A stretch of 64,000 bases of DNA, from the NCBI RefSeq assembly GCF_013408985.1, contig NZ_JACBZT010000001.1:2852001-2916000 (forward strand), read 5' to 3'. Below, one piece after another: positions 26,471 through 35,480 of this stretch. This DNA is from Petropleomorpha daqingensis (GTDB taxonomy: Bacteria > Actinomycetota > Actinomycetes > Mycobacteriales > Geodermatophilaceae). Positions within the stretch are counted from its first letter, which is position 1, and every line of letters starts with the position of its first letter. The position numbers and the translations under genes were made by a program. Below the pieces are notes generated by a model. The model was not told the DNA's origin, did no database searches, and saw nothing but the letters and a program-made list of their open reading frames with translations.

Positions 26471-27291
26471 CCACCACCGCTCCGGCCGGCACCGCCCGGC
26501 CCATGCCCCTGGCCAGCGCGGGGGCCCCGCGCACCAGCACCCTCTGGCGCCAGGCCCAGGTCCTCGCCCGGCGCAGCCTGATCAAGACCTGGCGCACCCC
26601 CGAGGCGCTGATCGACGTCACCCTCCAGCCGATCATCTTCCTGGCGCTGTTCACCTACATCTTCGGCGGCGCCATCGCCGGCGGCTCGCAGGAGGACTAC
26701 CTCCAGTTCCTGCTGCCCGGGCTGCTCGGCCAGACGATCGCCATGGCCAGCGTCTCGCTCGGCCAGAACCTCAACGCCGACATCGAGAAGGGCGTCTTCG
26801 ACCGGTTCCGGTCGCTGCCCATCGGCCGTTCCGCGCCGCTCGTCGGCGCGGTCATGGCCGACCTGGTCCGCTACGTGATCCTGTTCGTCGTCATGATCAC
26901 CGTCGGCACGCTGATGGGCTTCGACCCGACCAGCTGGGCCGGCGTGCTGGCCTCGCTGGCGCTGGCGATGGGCTTCGCGCTCTGCTTCGGCTGGATCTCG
27001 GTCTACGTCGGGATGATCGTGCGGACCCCGGGCGCGGTGCAGGGGATCATGTTCCTGCTGATCTTCCCGCTGGCCTTCGGCAGCAACGTGTTCGTGCAGA
27101 CCGAGACGCTGCCCGGCTGGTTGCAGGCCTTCGTCAAGGTCAACCCGATCAGCCACCTGGTCGGCGCCGTCCGCGGCCTGATGATCGGCGGCCCGGTCGC
27201 CGAGCACCTCATGTGGACGCTGGTCTGGATGGCGATCCTGCTGGTGGTGTTCATGCCGCTGGCGGTCCGCGCCTACCGCCGCCGCGCCTGA
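26467..27291 (+). CDS. DrrB-type ABC-2 permease
   Basis: A 274-residue ABC-2 permease with six hydrophobic segments. RRSLIKTWRTPEALIDVTLQ precedes the first helix and MADLVRYVILFVVMITVG is the EXE-like conserved region of the DrrB group. It forms the export channel with the ATPase encoded just upstream. It ends one base before the convergent regulator gene. Confidence 0.9.
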   Translation: MTTTAPAGTARPMPLASAGAPRTSTLWRQAQVLARRSLIKTWRTPEALIDVTLQPIIFLALFTYIFGGAIAGGSQEDYLQFLLPGLLGQTIAMASVSLGQNLNADIEKGVFDRFRSLPIGRSAPLVGAVMADLVRYVILFVVMITVGTLMGFDPTSWAGVLASLALAMGFALCFGWISVYVGMIVRTPGAVQGIMFLLIFPLAFGSNVFVQTETLPGWLQAFVKVNPISHLVGAVRGLMIGGPVAEHLMWTLVWMAILLVVFMPLAVRAYRRRA

Positions 27292-30200
27292 TCAGTCGGC
27301 GACCGCCACCGCCTGCACGGCCTCCGGGTCGATGCGGGCGGTGGCGGCGTCGGCGTCCAGCGCCATCCCCTCGGCGTAGGCGACCTCGTACTCCTCGCCC
27401 AGTTCGGCACGCAGCTCGGTGACCAGCTGCATCACGCTCGGGCTCGTCGTGTCGTCGCTGCCGCGCAGCCGCGTCGACGCCCCGTGGAGGACGGCGGCGT
27501 CGCGGGCCCGGCCGCGGGCCAGCGCCCAGGCGGCGACCGCCGTGCCCACCGCGGCGAGGATCGGCTTGTCGTTGGTCAGCAGCGCCTGGGCGTAGCCCTC
27601 GCGCACGTGCTCCCCGGCCCGGTCGATCCGACCGAGCTTCACCGCCAGCTCCGCGGCGATGGCGTGCCCGATCGCGCCGCTGTGCGCGGTCATCAGCGAC
27701 GGGGTGCCCAGGGTGCACAGCAGCTCGCGCAGGGCCTCGTAGGCGCCCGCCACGCCCGCGTCGTCGCCCTCGGCCACGGCGATCCCGGCCTCGATCGCGG
27801 CGATGAAGATCTGCTGCAGCGGCTTCCCGGCGCCGAACGTCCGCTGGCCGCGCAGCACCTCGAGGTACTCGCGGGCGCCGGCCGGATCAGCGGCCCGCAG
27901 CCGCAGCTCCGCCAGCCGCATGGTCACCATCACGTCGTCGGAGTAGTTGCCGCCGAGCTGGCGGATGCACTCCTGCGCGCGCTCGTAGTCCTCCGCAGCA
28001 CCGAGCAGGTCGCCGTCCAGCGTGCGCACCTGCCCCCGCGTCGAGAGCATCGCCGCCAGCCCCCACCGGTCGCCGAGCGCCTCCCACTCGACCACGGCCT
28101 CGTCGCCGTGCTGCCGCATCAGGTCGACGTCGCCGTCGTTCTCGGCGTACGCGAGCTGCGCCAGCCGGCCGGCCGCGCGCACCCACGGATCCGGATCACC
28201 GAGCACCCGTTCCAGCGCGACGCCGGCGGCCTCCCGCTCCTCGCCCATGAACAGCAGCAGCGGGGTCAGCACCTTCGCGCCCGCGTGCGAGTCGGCCTCC
28301 AGGCGGCCGGCCAGCTCCACGAGCTCCCGCTGCGCCTCGCGCAGGTCGGTGGTCTCGGTGCCGATCGCGAACCCGAGCACCGTCTGCAGCGCCTCGGCCA
28401 GCACCCCGCCCGGCGCCTCCCGCGCGCCCGGCACCGCCAGCGCGAACGACGTCCAGCGGGTGGCGTCCTGACCGCTCTCCCGCAGCAGCCAGTACCAGCC
28501 CAGGTGGACGGCGAGGTCGACCGCGGCCACCGCGTCACCGGCGTCGCCGACGAACCGCAGCGCGGCCAGGACGTCGTCCCGCTCGGTGTCGAGCACCCGC
28601 AGCGCGTCGAGCTGCTCGGGGCCGCGCAGCCGCTGGTCCTGCGCGCGCACCAGGTCGGCGAACCAGCGGGCGTGCGCGGTGCGGGCGGCGGTGATCAGCC
28701 CCTGCTCGGCCAGCCGCTCGCCGCCGTACTCGCGCAGCGTCTCCAGCATCCGGAACCGGGTGCCGTCGGGCGTGCGGGTCGCCGTGAGCAGGGACTTGTC
28801 GACCAGCGCGTGCAGGACGTCGGCCAGCTCCTCGTCCGCCGTCCCGGCGATCCAGCTCGGCGTGACCGCCGCGACCGCCTCCTCGGTGGCGCCGGTGGCG
28901 AACAGCGAGAAGTGCTCGGCGACCTCGCGCTCGAGCGGGGTGAGCAGGTCCCAGCTCCACTCGACGACGGCGCGCAGCGTCCGGTGCCTCGGGGTCGCGG
29001 TGCGCCGGCCGCCGGTGAGCAGCCGGAACCGGTCGGCCAGCCGCTCGGCCACCTCGGCGGGGGAGTAGACCCGCAGCCGGGCGGCGGCCAGCTCGATGGC
29101 CAGCGGCAGGCCGTCGAGGCGGCGGACGATCTCGACGACGGCGTCGTCCAGGACGACGTCGGGGTCGACTGCCCGGGCGCGGTCGAGCAGCAGCCGGACG
29201 GCGGGGTTGGCGGCCGCCTCCGCCGGCACGATGCCCTCGGCCGGCACCGCGAGCGGGCCGAGGGGGTAGAGCGTCTCCCCCTCGATCGCCAGGGGCTCCC
29301 GGCTGGTGGCCAGCACCCGCACCCCGGGGCAGCGCCCCAGCAGCTCGGCGACCACCTCGGCGACGGCGTCGACCAGGTGCTCGCAGTTGTCGACGACGAG
29401 CAGGCACTCGGCCTGGCGCAGCCGTTCCAGCAGCCGCTGCCGCGCGGCGCGCCGCTGCTGGTACTCGCCGACCGGGTCGGGGATGACGATGTCGCGGGTG
29501 CCGAGGCCGTCGAGGACCGCCTGGGCGACGGCGGTGGGCTCGGTGACCGAGGCGAGCTCGACCAGCCACACGCCGTCGGGCAGCGGCGGCGTCCCGGTGT
29601 CCACGAGCCGGGCGGCGACCTCGCTGACCAGCCGGGTCTTCCCGGAGCCGCCGGCGCCGACCACCGTGACCAGCCGCGAGGCGGCGAGGCGCTGCTGCAC
29701 CGCGGCGACGTCGTCCTCGCGGCCGACGAAGCTCGTGACCGCCGCCCGCAGGTTGGTCTGCACCTCGGCCGGCCGGTCGGCGTCCCGCAGCAGCTCGAGG
29801 TGCCGACCGCGCAGCGCCGGGGACGGGTCGGTGCCCAGGCTGTCGGCCAGCGTGGTGCGCACCCGCTCGTAGGCGGCCAGCGCCTCGGCCGGGCGCCCGG
29901 CGGCGGCCAGCGCGTCGATGAGCGCGCCGGCGATGTCCTCGCGCAGCGGAGCCGCCGCGGTCAGCTCCTCCAGCAGCGGCACCGCCTCGGCCGGGCGTCC
30001 CTCGCGGACGAGCAGGCCGGCCTGCTCCAGCACGACCTCCAGGCGCAGGTCGTTGAGCGCGGCCCGCCGTCCGGCCGCCTCCGGGGAGTCGCCGTCGAGC
30101 AGCGGGGCACCGCGCCAGAGCCCGGCGGCCTCCTGCAGGACCGTGCGCGCCGCGGCCGTCTCCCCGCGGGCCTGCAGCTGCCGGCTCTCGGCCACCAGCC

Positions 30201-30504
30201 GCTCCAGCCGGACGGCGTCGACGTCGTCGGGCTCGATGGCCAGCCGGTAGCCCGCTGCGGACTGCTGCACCAGCTCGGGCCGGCCGAGGGTGCGGCGCAG
30301 CCGGGACACCAGCGACTGCAGGCTGTTGGCCGGATCGGCCGGGAGCTCGTCGCCCCACACCGCGTCGGCGAGGGTGCCGGCCGAGACCCAGCGGCCCGGT
30401 TCCAGCGCGAGCGCGATCAGCAGCTGCTGCAGCCGTGCGCCGGGCACCACGACGAGCCGCTCCCCGTCGCGGACCTCCAGCGGTCCGAGGTATCCGACCT
30501 GCAC
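27292..30504 (-). CDS. AfsR/SARP-type transcriptional regulator with NB-ARC-like ATPase
   Basis: A 1070-residue regulator. An OmpR-like winged helix (about 1-90), a bacterial transcriptional activation domain (about 95-240), an STAND-type ATPase with Walker A GAGGSGKT at 283-290 and LLVVDNCEHL as Walker B, then a helical TPR-like C-terminal half. Such proteins activate secondary-metabolite or transport genes. It converges on drrAB, so direct regulation of that operon is possible but unproven. GTG 30504 is the start at the conserved VQVGYLGPLEV. Confidence 0.9.
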   Translation of the reverse strand: MQVGYLGPLEVRDGERLVVVPGARLQQLLIALALEPGRWVSAGTLADAVWGDELPADPANSLQSLVSRLRRTLGRPELVQQSAAGYRLAIEPDDVDAVRLERLVAESRQLQARGETAAARTVLQEAAGLWRGAPLLDGDSPEAAGRRAALNDLRLEVVLEQAGLLVREGRPAEAVPLLEELTAAAPLREDIAGALIDALAAAGRPAEALAAYERVRTTLADSLGTDPSPALRGRHLELLRDADRPAEVQTNLRAAVTSFVGREDDVAAVQQRLAASRLVTVVGAGGSGKTRLVSEVAARLVDTGTPPLPDGVWLVELASVTEPTAVAQAVLDGLGTRDIVIPDPVGEYQQRRAARQRLLERLRQAECLLVVDNCEHLVDAVAEVVAELLGRCPGVRVLATSREPLAIEGETLYPLGPLAVPAEGIVPAEAAANPAVRLLLDRARAVDPDVVLDDAVVEIVRRLDGLPLAIELAAARLRVYSPAEVAERLADRFRLLTGGRRTATPRHRTLRAVVEWSWDLLTPLEREVAEHFSLFATGATEEAVAAVTPSWIAGTADEELADVLHALVDKSLLTATRTPDGTRFRMLETLREYGGERLAEQGLITAARTAHARWFADLVRAQDQRLRGPEQLDALRVLDTERDDVLAALRFVGDAGDAVAAVDLAVHLGWYWLLRESGQDATRWTSFALAVPGAREAPGGVLAEALQTVLGFAIGTETTDLREAQRELVELAGRLEADSHAGAKVLTPLLLFMGEEREAAGVALERVLGDPDPWVRAAGRLAQLAYAENDGDVDLMRQHGDEAVVEWEALGDRWGLAAMLSTRGQVRTLDGDLLGAAEDYERAQECIRQLGGNYSDDVMVTMRLAELRLRAADPAGAREYLEVLRGQRTFGAGKPLQQIFIAAIEAGIAVAEGDDAGVAGAYEALRELLCTLGTPSLMTAHSGAIGHAIAAELAVKLGRIDRAGEHVREGYAQALLTNDKPILAAVGTAVAAWALARGRARDAAVLHGASTRLRGSDDTTSPSVMQLVTELRAELGEEYEVAYAEGMALDADAATARIDPEAVQAVAVAD

Positions 30505-30541
30505 ACAGCCGAGTCTCGCAGAGGTCCGGCACAGTGAGCCG

Positions 30542-31564
30542 GTGACACCGTCGTTCCTCCCCGGTCTGGAGCTCTCGCGGCAGCTCGTCGCGGAGGTCCG
30601 GCCGCTGCTCGCCGAGTGCTTCCCCGAGCTGCCGTGCTCGGCGGCGCGCATCGGGACCGGCTCGGAGGTCCTCGGCTACGACACCGTGCGTTCCACGGAC
30701 CACGACTGGGGGCCGCGGCTCCAGCTGTTCCTGCGCGACGACGACGTCGAGGCCTTCGCAGAACCGGTCCGGGCCGTCTTGTCCGAACGGCTCCCCGCTC
30801 AGATCGCCGGCTGGTCGCCCTGGATCGAGGTCACCGGCGTGGCCGACTGGTTCGCCCGTTCGCTCGGCTTCGACCCGCGGGCCGGCGTCTCCACGTTCGA
30901 CTGGCTGGCCACCCCCGGGCAGCGGCTCGCGGAGGTCACCGGCGGCGTCGTCCTCCACGACGGGCTGGGCGAGCTCGACGCCGTCCGGGAGCGGCTGCGC
31001 TGGTACCCCGACCAGCTGTGGTGGTACCTGATGGCCTGCCAGTGGCAGCGCATCGCGGAGGAGGAGGCCTTCCCGGGGCGGTGCGCCGAGGTGGGCGACG
31101 AGCTCGGCTGCCGGATCGAGACCGGTCGGCTGGTGCGCGACGCGATGCGGCTGGCGCTGCTCATGGAGCGCCGGCACGCCCCGTACGCCAAGTGGCTGGG
31201 GACGGCGTTCTCCCGGGCACCGTCGGCCGACCGGCTCGGCCCGGCGCTGCGCGGCGCGCTCGCGGCGGAGGACTGGCCGGCGAGGGAGGCGGCCCTCGGC
31301 GAGGCGTACCGGCTGCTGGCCGCGCGGCACAACGCCCTCGGGCTCACCGCTGCGCTCGACGAGTCGACCCGGGCGTACTACGACCGGCCATTCCAGGTGC
31401 TCGACGCGGCACGCTTCGCCGACGCGCTGCGGGCGCGGATCACCGACGAGCAGACGGCCGCTCTGCCCCCCGTCGGCAGCGTCGACCAGTTCGTCGACAG
31501 CACCGCGGTGCTCACCGACCCGCGGCTGGCCCGCGCCGCTCTCCGCGCGGTCCTCGACGGCTGA
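30542..31564 (+). CDS. DUF4037 nucleotidyltransferase-fold protein
   Basis: 340 residues. GTGSEVLGYDTVRSTDHDWG is a nucleotidyltransferase-type GS...DxD pattern with the metal-binding acids. The rest is helical, ending in a HEPN-like region. Activity untested for the family. It is divergent from the AfsR-like gene across 37 bp. GTG 30542 follows CACAGT by six bases. Confidence 0.8.
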   Translation: MTPSFLPGLELSRQLVAEVRPLLAECFPELPCSAARIGTGSEVLGYDTVRSTDHDWGPRLQLFLRDDDVEAFAEPVRAVLSERLPAQIAGWSPWIEVTGVADWFARSLGFDPRAGVSTFDWLATPGQRLAEVTGGVVLHDGLGELDAVRERLRWYPDQLWWYLMACQWQRIAEEEAFPGRCAEVGDELGCRIETGRLVRDAMRLALLMERRHAPYAKWLGTAFSRAPSADRLGPALRGALAAEDWPAREAALGEAYRLLAARHNALGLTAALDESTRAYYDRPFQVLDAARFADALRARITDEQTAALPPVGSVDQFVDSTAVLTDPRLARAALRAVLDG

Positions 31565-31565
31565 C

Positions 31566-33047
31566 TCAGGCCGGCCCGACCAACCCGGCGACGATCTCCG
31601 CGGACAGGGCCACCAGCGGCAGACCCCCACCCGGGTGCGCCGAGCCGCCGACGAGGAACAGGCCCGGCACCGGCGAGGCGTTGGCCGGCCGCAGGAAGGC
31701 CGCCCGCGCGCCGTTGCTCGACGTCCCGTAGATCGACCCGCCGACGCTGCCGGTGTCCCGTTCCAGGTCGGCCGGGGTGCGGACGACGCACCACGTCAGC
31801 CGGTCCCGCACGTCCAGCCCCCGCCGCGCCAGCACGTCGAGCACCCGTTCGGCGTAGGCGTCGGCCAGCCCGGGGGCCGTCCAGTCGACGCCGCCCGCCG
31901 GGTCGTGGCGCGGCGCGTTCACCAGTACGAACCACGACTCGCTGTCGTCGTCCGGGCGGGTGGCCGGGTCGTCGGGCGCGCTGACGTAGACGGTGGGGTC
32001 CGCCACCGGGCGCCCGCCGAACACGGCGTCGAACTCGGCGTCGTAGTCCTCGGGGAAGAGCACCGTGTGGTGCGCCAGCCCCGGCGTGCGGCCCCGCAGC
32101 GCGAGCAGCAGCACGAACCCCGACAGCGACGGCGTGGTGCGGGCCAGGGCGCCGCGGACCGCGCGGGTGCGCCGGTCGGCCGGCAGCAGGTCGCGGTACA
32201 GCGCGGTCGCGTCGCCGGCCGCGACGACGACGTCCGCCCGCACGGTCTCGCCGGACGCCAGCCGCACGCCGCACGCGCGGTCACCCTCCAGCAGCACCTG
32301 GGCCACCGGCGACGACGTCCGCAGCACCGCGCCGCGGGCCTGCGCCCGTTCGGCGACCGCGAGGCCGAGCCGGTGCAGCCCGCCGCGCACGTACCAGGAG
32401 CCGAACTCCTGCTCGGCGTGCGCGACGGTCGCGAGCACCGCCGGCGCGCGCCGCGGGTCCGAACCGGAGTAGGTGGCGTACCGGTCGAGCACCGTGCGCA
32501 GGTGGGGGTCGCTCAGGTACCGGGAGCCCAGCCCGCGCAGCGTCTGCCAGGGCGCGATCGTGGCGACGTCGGCGGGGTTGCGGGCCAGCCGGGCGAGGGT
32601 CGCCGCCCCGGCCAGCGGCGAGCGCAGGAAAGGCTCCTCGGCGACCCGCCACATGTCCTCGGCCCGGCGCATCAGCGCCGCCCACTGCGCGCCCACCCCC
32701 GCCCCGAGCGCCGCGTCCAGCGCGGCCGGGACGTCGGCCCGGCGGCCGGGCATCCGCAGCCGGGTGCCGTCGGGGAAGCGCAGCTCGGCGGCCGGGTCGA
32801 GCGGCACCAGGTCGAGGACGTCGTCCAGCGCAGCGCCGGTCGCGGTGAACAGATCGCGGTAGAGCTGCGGCAGCGTGAGCAGGCTGGGGCCGGTGTCGAA
32901 GCCGTGGCCGTCGCGGGAGAACCAGCCGAGCTTGCCGCCGACCTCGGCCGCCTGCTCGAGCACCGTGACCTCGTGACCGAGCGCGGCCAGCCGGGCCGCC
33001 GCCGCGAGTCCGCCCAGCCCGGCGCCCACGACCGCCACCCGCGCCAC
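31566..33047 (-). CDS. CrtI-family phytoene-desaturase-like FAD oxidoreductase
   Basis: 493 residues. The FAD-binding VAVVGAGLGGLAAAARLA is at the N-terminus, GGKLGWFSRDGHGFDTGPS follows, and LFLVGGSAHPGGGLPL near the C-terminus is the carotenoid-desaturase signature. No crtB or crtE is nearby, so the substrate (carotenoid or other polyene) is open. GTG 33047 is chosen because TACCGT lies seven bases upstream; GTG 33056 overlaps that box. Confidence 0.88.
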   Translation of the reverse strand: MARVAVVGAGLGGLAAAARLAALGHEVTVLEQAAEVGGKLGWFSRDGHGFDTGPSLLTLPQLYRDLFTATGAALDDVLDLVPLDPAAELRFPDGTRLRMPGRRADVPAALDAALGAGVGAQWAALMRRAEDMWRVAEEPFLRSPLAGAATLARLARNPADVATIAPWQTLRGLGSRYLSDPHLRTVLDRYATYSGSDPRRAPAVLATVAHAEQEFGSWYVRGGLHRLGLAVAERAQARGAVLRTSSPVAQVLLEGDRACGVRLASGETVRADVVVAAGDATALYRDLLPADRRTRAVRGALARTTPSLSGFVLLLALRGRTPGLAHHTVLFPEDYDAEFDAVFGGRPVADPTVYVSAPDDPATRPDDDSESWFVLVNAPRHDPAGGVDWTAPGLADAYAERVLDVLARRGLDVRDRLTWCVVRTPADLERDTGSVGGSIYGTSSNGARAAFLRPANASPVPGLFLVGGSAHPGGGLPLVALSAEIVAGLVGPA

Positions 33048-33060
33048 GCCGGTCACGGTA
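33048..33060 (-). promoter_or_regulatory. Leaderless promoter of the crtI-like gene
   Basis: On the minus strand TACCGT (33060-33055), seven bases, then GTG 33047. Confidence 0.65.
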
Positions 33061-33131
33061 ACCAGCCGGACCCGCCGCCCGCCCGGGTGATGATCGTTTG
33101 GTCGGGGACGCAACAGGGGTAGCGAACCGGC

Positions 33132-33521
33132 ATGCGGCGTCGATGGATGCTCGCGGGGGCAGGGCTGCTGGCCGTCCTGCTGACCGGTTGCGCCGGCGCC
33201 GGCGAGCCCGACGTGTCGAAGGTGGCGACCGCCTTCGAGGACCCGTCGGGGGATGCGCAGGCGCGCTGCGACCTGCTCGCCCCCGCCACGCTGGCCACCT
33301 TCCAGTCCGACGCCTCCGCGCCGTGCGCGAACGCCATCGCCGACGTCCAGCTGCCGGGTGGCGAGGTCAGCTCGGTCGAGATCTGGGGCGGGGACGCCCA
33401 GGCCAAGCTGGGCGGCGACACCCTGTTCCTCACCCGGACCGACACCGGCTGGAAGGTGACCGCGGCCGGCTGCCAGTCCCGCGGCGAGGAACCGTACGAC
33501 TGCGAGGTGGACGGGCCGTGA
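33132..33521 (+). CDS. Small lipoprotein
   Basis: A 129-residue secreted lipoprotein: signal peptide ending in the lipobox LTGC with the acylated Cys at 20, then a small alpha/beta domain with further cysteines (C46, C65, C110, C122 region) that could form disulfides. Function unknown. The stop overlaps the next start (GTGA), placing it first in a three-gene operon with a 30-residue membrane peptide and a DUF6766 protein. Confidence 0.82.
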   Translation: MRRRWMLAGAGLLAVLLTGCAGAGEPDVSKVATAFEDPSGDAQARCDLLAPATLATFQSDASAPCANAIADVQLPGGEVSSVEIWGGDAQAKLGGDTLFLTRTDTGWKVTAAGCQSRGEEPYDCEVDGP

Positions 33522-33610
33522 AGGGTGTGCGGGCGGTCTTCGTGACCTACCTGGTCGTTCTCGTGCTGGGCATCGCGTACGCGATCGCACTCGGGCTGGC
33601 CGGGCGATGA
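33518..33610 (+). CDS. 30-residue membrane peptide
   Basis: A very small gene overlapped at both ends by 4 bp (GTGA with the lipoprotein stop, ATGA with the DUF6766 start). The product is nearly all one transmembrane helix (VTYLVVLVLGIAYAIALGLA) with a basic N-terminus and a C-terminal Gly-Arg. The double overlap argues that it is translated. It may be a subunit or regulator of the DUF6766 membrane protein. Confidence 0.65.
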   Translation: MKGVRAVFVTYLVVLVLGIAYAIALGLAGR

Positions 33611-34302
33611 CCACGGTCAAGGAGCCCGGCTACGGCTTCCTGCGCAACAACGCGCTGAGCCTCGCCTTCGGCGCGCTGTTCCTGATCACGCTGGTCGGGC
33701 AGGCGATCTCCGGCGTCGCCGACTTCAACGCCCAGCAGGTCGCCGACGGGCTGCCGCAGGTCGGCTTCCTCGACTACGTGACCTCGTCGTCGTTCGCCGT
33801 CGACGTGATGGAGAATTGGCAGTCGGAGTACCTGCAGTTCCTCCTCTACATCCTCGCCACCGTCTGGCTGGTCCAGAAGGGCTCCAGCGAGTCCAAGGAC
33901 CCCGGCGACGAGGGGACCGAGTCCGACCGGGAGCAGAGGGTCGGCCGGCACGCCGAGGTCGACTCCCCGCTGTGGGCACGCGTCGGCGGCTGGCGGACGG
34001 CGGTGTTCTCCCGGTCCCTCGGCCTGCTCATGGGCACGCTGTTCCTGCTCACCTGGGCCGCGTCGGCGGTCGCGGGCTGGGCGGCGTTCAACAGCCAGCA
34101 GCTGGGCCAGCGGCAGGACCCGGAGACCTTTCTGGGCTACCTCGGCCAGGCCGACTTCTGGAACCGGTCCTTCCAGAATTGGCAGTCGGAGATGCTCGCC
34201 GTCGGCTCGATGGCGATCTTCGCCGTCTACCTGCGTCAGCGCGGCTCACCGGAGTCCAAGCCGGTCGGCGTCGCGCACGCCGACACCGGCCAGACCGGCT
34301 GA
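33607..34302 (+). CDS. DUF6766 membrane protein with internal duplication
   Basis: 231 residues with four transmembrane helices in two similar halves. Half one has GALFLITLVGQ...DFNAQQ...ENWQSEYLQF...GSSESK; half two has GTLFLLTWAAS...AFNSQQ...QNWQSEMLAV...GSPESK. The repeated NWQSE and SESK/PESK motifs are very strict. Function unknown. Translated from an overlap with the 30-residue peptide gene. Confidence 0.82.
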   Translation: MTTVKEPGYGFLRNNALSLAFGALFLITLVGQAISGVADFNAQQVADGLPQVGFLDYVTSSSFAVDVMENWQSEYLQFLLYILATVWLVQKGSSESKDPGDEGTESDREQRVGRHAEVDSPLWARVGGWRTAVFSRSLGLLMGTLFLLTWAASAVAGWAAFNSQQLGQRQDPETFLGYLGQADFWNRSFQNWQSEMLAVGSMAIFAVYLRQRGSPESKPVGVAHADTGQTG

Positions 34303-34334
34303 CGGGTCCCCGGCCGTGCGGTAGGAACGCTCTC

Positions 34335-34619
34335 GTGGCCCGCATCAACGACGTCGGCGGGATGGCCGGCTTCCCGGCGATCGTCGAGGAACCCGACGAG
34401 CCCCCCTTCCACTCCGACTGGGAGGCGCACGTCTTCGCCCTCAACGGGGCGCTGATCAAGCGCGGCATCTACAACCTCGACGAGTTCCGCGACGCCCAGG
34501 AGCGGCTGCCGGTCGAGGAGTACCTGGGCGCCTCCTACTACGAGCGCTGGTTCGCCGCGATCCGCACGCTGCTCGTGGAGAAGGGCGTCGCGACGGCCGA
34601 GGAGCTGACCGGTGGCTGA
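34335..34619 (+). CDS. Nitrile hydratase beta subunit, N-terminal half
   Basis: A 94-residue protein equal to the N-terminal domain of nitrile hydratase beta (INDVGGMAGF at the start, FHSDWEAHVFALNGAL, YEGRW-like YYERWFAAIRTLLVEKG). The matching C-terminal domain is a separate gene overlapping by 8 bp in another frame. The same split is known in thiocyanate hydrolase and the toyocamycin nitrile hydratase. A Co-type activator protein is the alternative, because activators share this fold. Confidence 0.82.
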   Translation: MARINDVGGMAGFPAIVEEPDEPPFHSDWEAHVFALNGALIKRGIYNLDEFRDAQERLPVEEYLGASYYERWFAAIRTLLVEKGVATAEELTGG

Positions 34620-34893
34620 CCGCTTCGCTCCCGGCGACCGGGTGCGCACCCGCGCTCTCGACCCGGCCGGGCACACCCGCCTGCCGCGGTACGCCCGCGG
34701 CGCCGTCGGCACGGTGGTCGAGCCGGCCGGGCGGCACCCGCTGGCCGACGACCGCGCGCGGGGCCTGCGGCCCGATCCGCAGCCGGTCTACCACGTGCGC
34801 TTCGCCGCGGCGGACCTGTTCGGCGGCGGCGACCACTCGGTCACCGTCGAGTTGTGGGAGGACTACCTGACGCCGGCGGAGGAGCAGGCATGA
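34612..34893 (+). CDS. Nitrile hydratase beta subunit, C-terminal half
   Basis: A 93-residue SH3-like beta-barrel domain: [41 protein letters not shown] and VELWEDYL are the conserved beta C-terminal blocks. GTG 34612 overlaps the N-half gene by 8 bp and the stop overlaps the alpha gene by 4 bp. All three should be translated in equal amounts. Confidence 0.85.
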   Translation: MADRFAPGDRVRTRALDPAGHTRLPRYARGAVGTVVEPAGRHPLADDRARGLRPDPQPVYHVRFAAADLFGGGDHSVTVELWEDYLTPAEEQA

Positions 34894-35480
34894 GCGGGCA
34901 CCACGCCAGTTCGGCGATCTCGGCCGACGTGCGGGCCGTCGAGGCGTTCCTGGAGCAGCGCGGCGTGCTCGACCCCGGGGAGATCGACACCCGTATCGAC
35001 GAGTTCCTCGCGGGTGGCAGCCCGGCCAACGGCGCGCGCGTCGTCGCCCGCGCCTGGGTCGACCCGGCGTTCACCGATCGGCTGCTGGCCGACGCGAACA
35101 GCGCGATCCGCGAGGTGGGGCTGTCGATGGCCGGCGGCATCCAGGAGCAGCGGCTGAAGGTCGTCGCCAACACCGCCGAGGAGCACAACGTCGTCGTCTG
35201 CACGCTGTGCTCCTGCTACCCGATCGCGCTGCTCGGCCCCTCGCCGAGCTGGTACAAGAGCGAGGCCTACCGGTCGCGGGTGGTCCGCGACCCGCGCGGC
35301 GTGCTGCGCGAGTTCGGTCTCGAGCTGCCGGCGGCCACCTCCATCGCGGTGTGGGACGCCAGCGCGGAGTCGCGCTACATGGTGCTGCCCCGCCGTCCGG
35401 AGGGCTCCGACGGCCTGACCGAGGAGGCGCTGGCCGGGCTGGTCACGCGCAAGGGGCTGATCGGGACGGCGTCGGTGTGA
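34890..35480 (+). CDS. Cobalt-type nitrile hydratase alpha subunit
   Basis: A 196-residue alpha subunit. The metal-binding claw is C104-T-L-C107-S-C109-Y; Thr after the first Cys and the final Tyr mark the cobalt type. The family hydrates nitriles to amides, and close relatives hydrolyse thiocyanate. It is coupled to the split beta genes upstream and to pxpA downstream (GTGA). No amidase or separate activator gene is visible nearby. Confidence 0.9.
   Translation: MSGHHASSAISADVRAVEAFLEQRGVLDPGEIDTRIDEFLAGGSPANGARVVARAWVDPAFTDRLLADANSAIREVGLSMAGGIQEQRLKVVANTAEEHNVVVCTLCSCYPIALLGPSPSWYKSEAYRSRVVRDPRGVLREFGLELPAATSIAVWDASAESRYMVLPRRPEGSDGLTEEALAGLVTRKGLIGTASV

Noticed and set aside
27484-30537. 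A 1017-codon open frame on the plus strand opposite the AfsR-like gene
   Set aside because: High GC keeps stop codons rare in this antisense frame. The product has no motifs, whereas the minus strand encodes winged-helix, BTAD and ATPase domains.
31566-33047. Carotenoid biosynthesis cluster
   Set aside because: Only one CrtI-like gene is present; no phytoene synthase or GGPP synthase gene is nearby, so a pathway cannot be claimed.
31566-33620. Longer N-terminus for the CrtI-like gene
   Set aside because: The part upstream of 33056 crosses the divergent lipoprotein gene antisense and precedes the FAD-binding motif that must be N-terminal.
34335-34893. Frameshift breaking one nitrile hydratase beta gene
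   Set aside because: The C-half has its own GTG, the overlap is a normal coupling overlap, the linker is missing, and separate beta halves are known in related enzymes.
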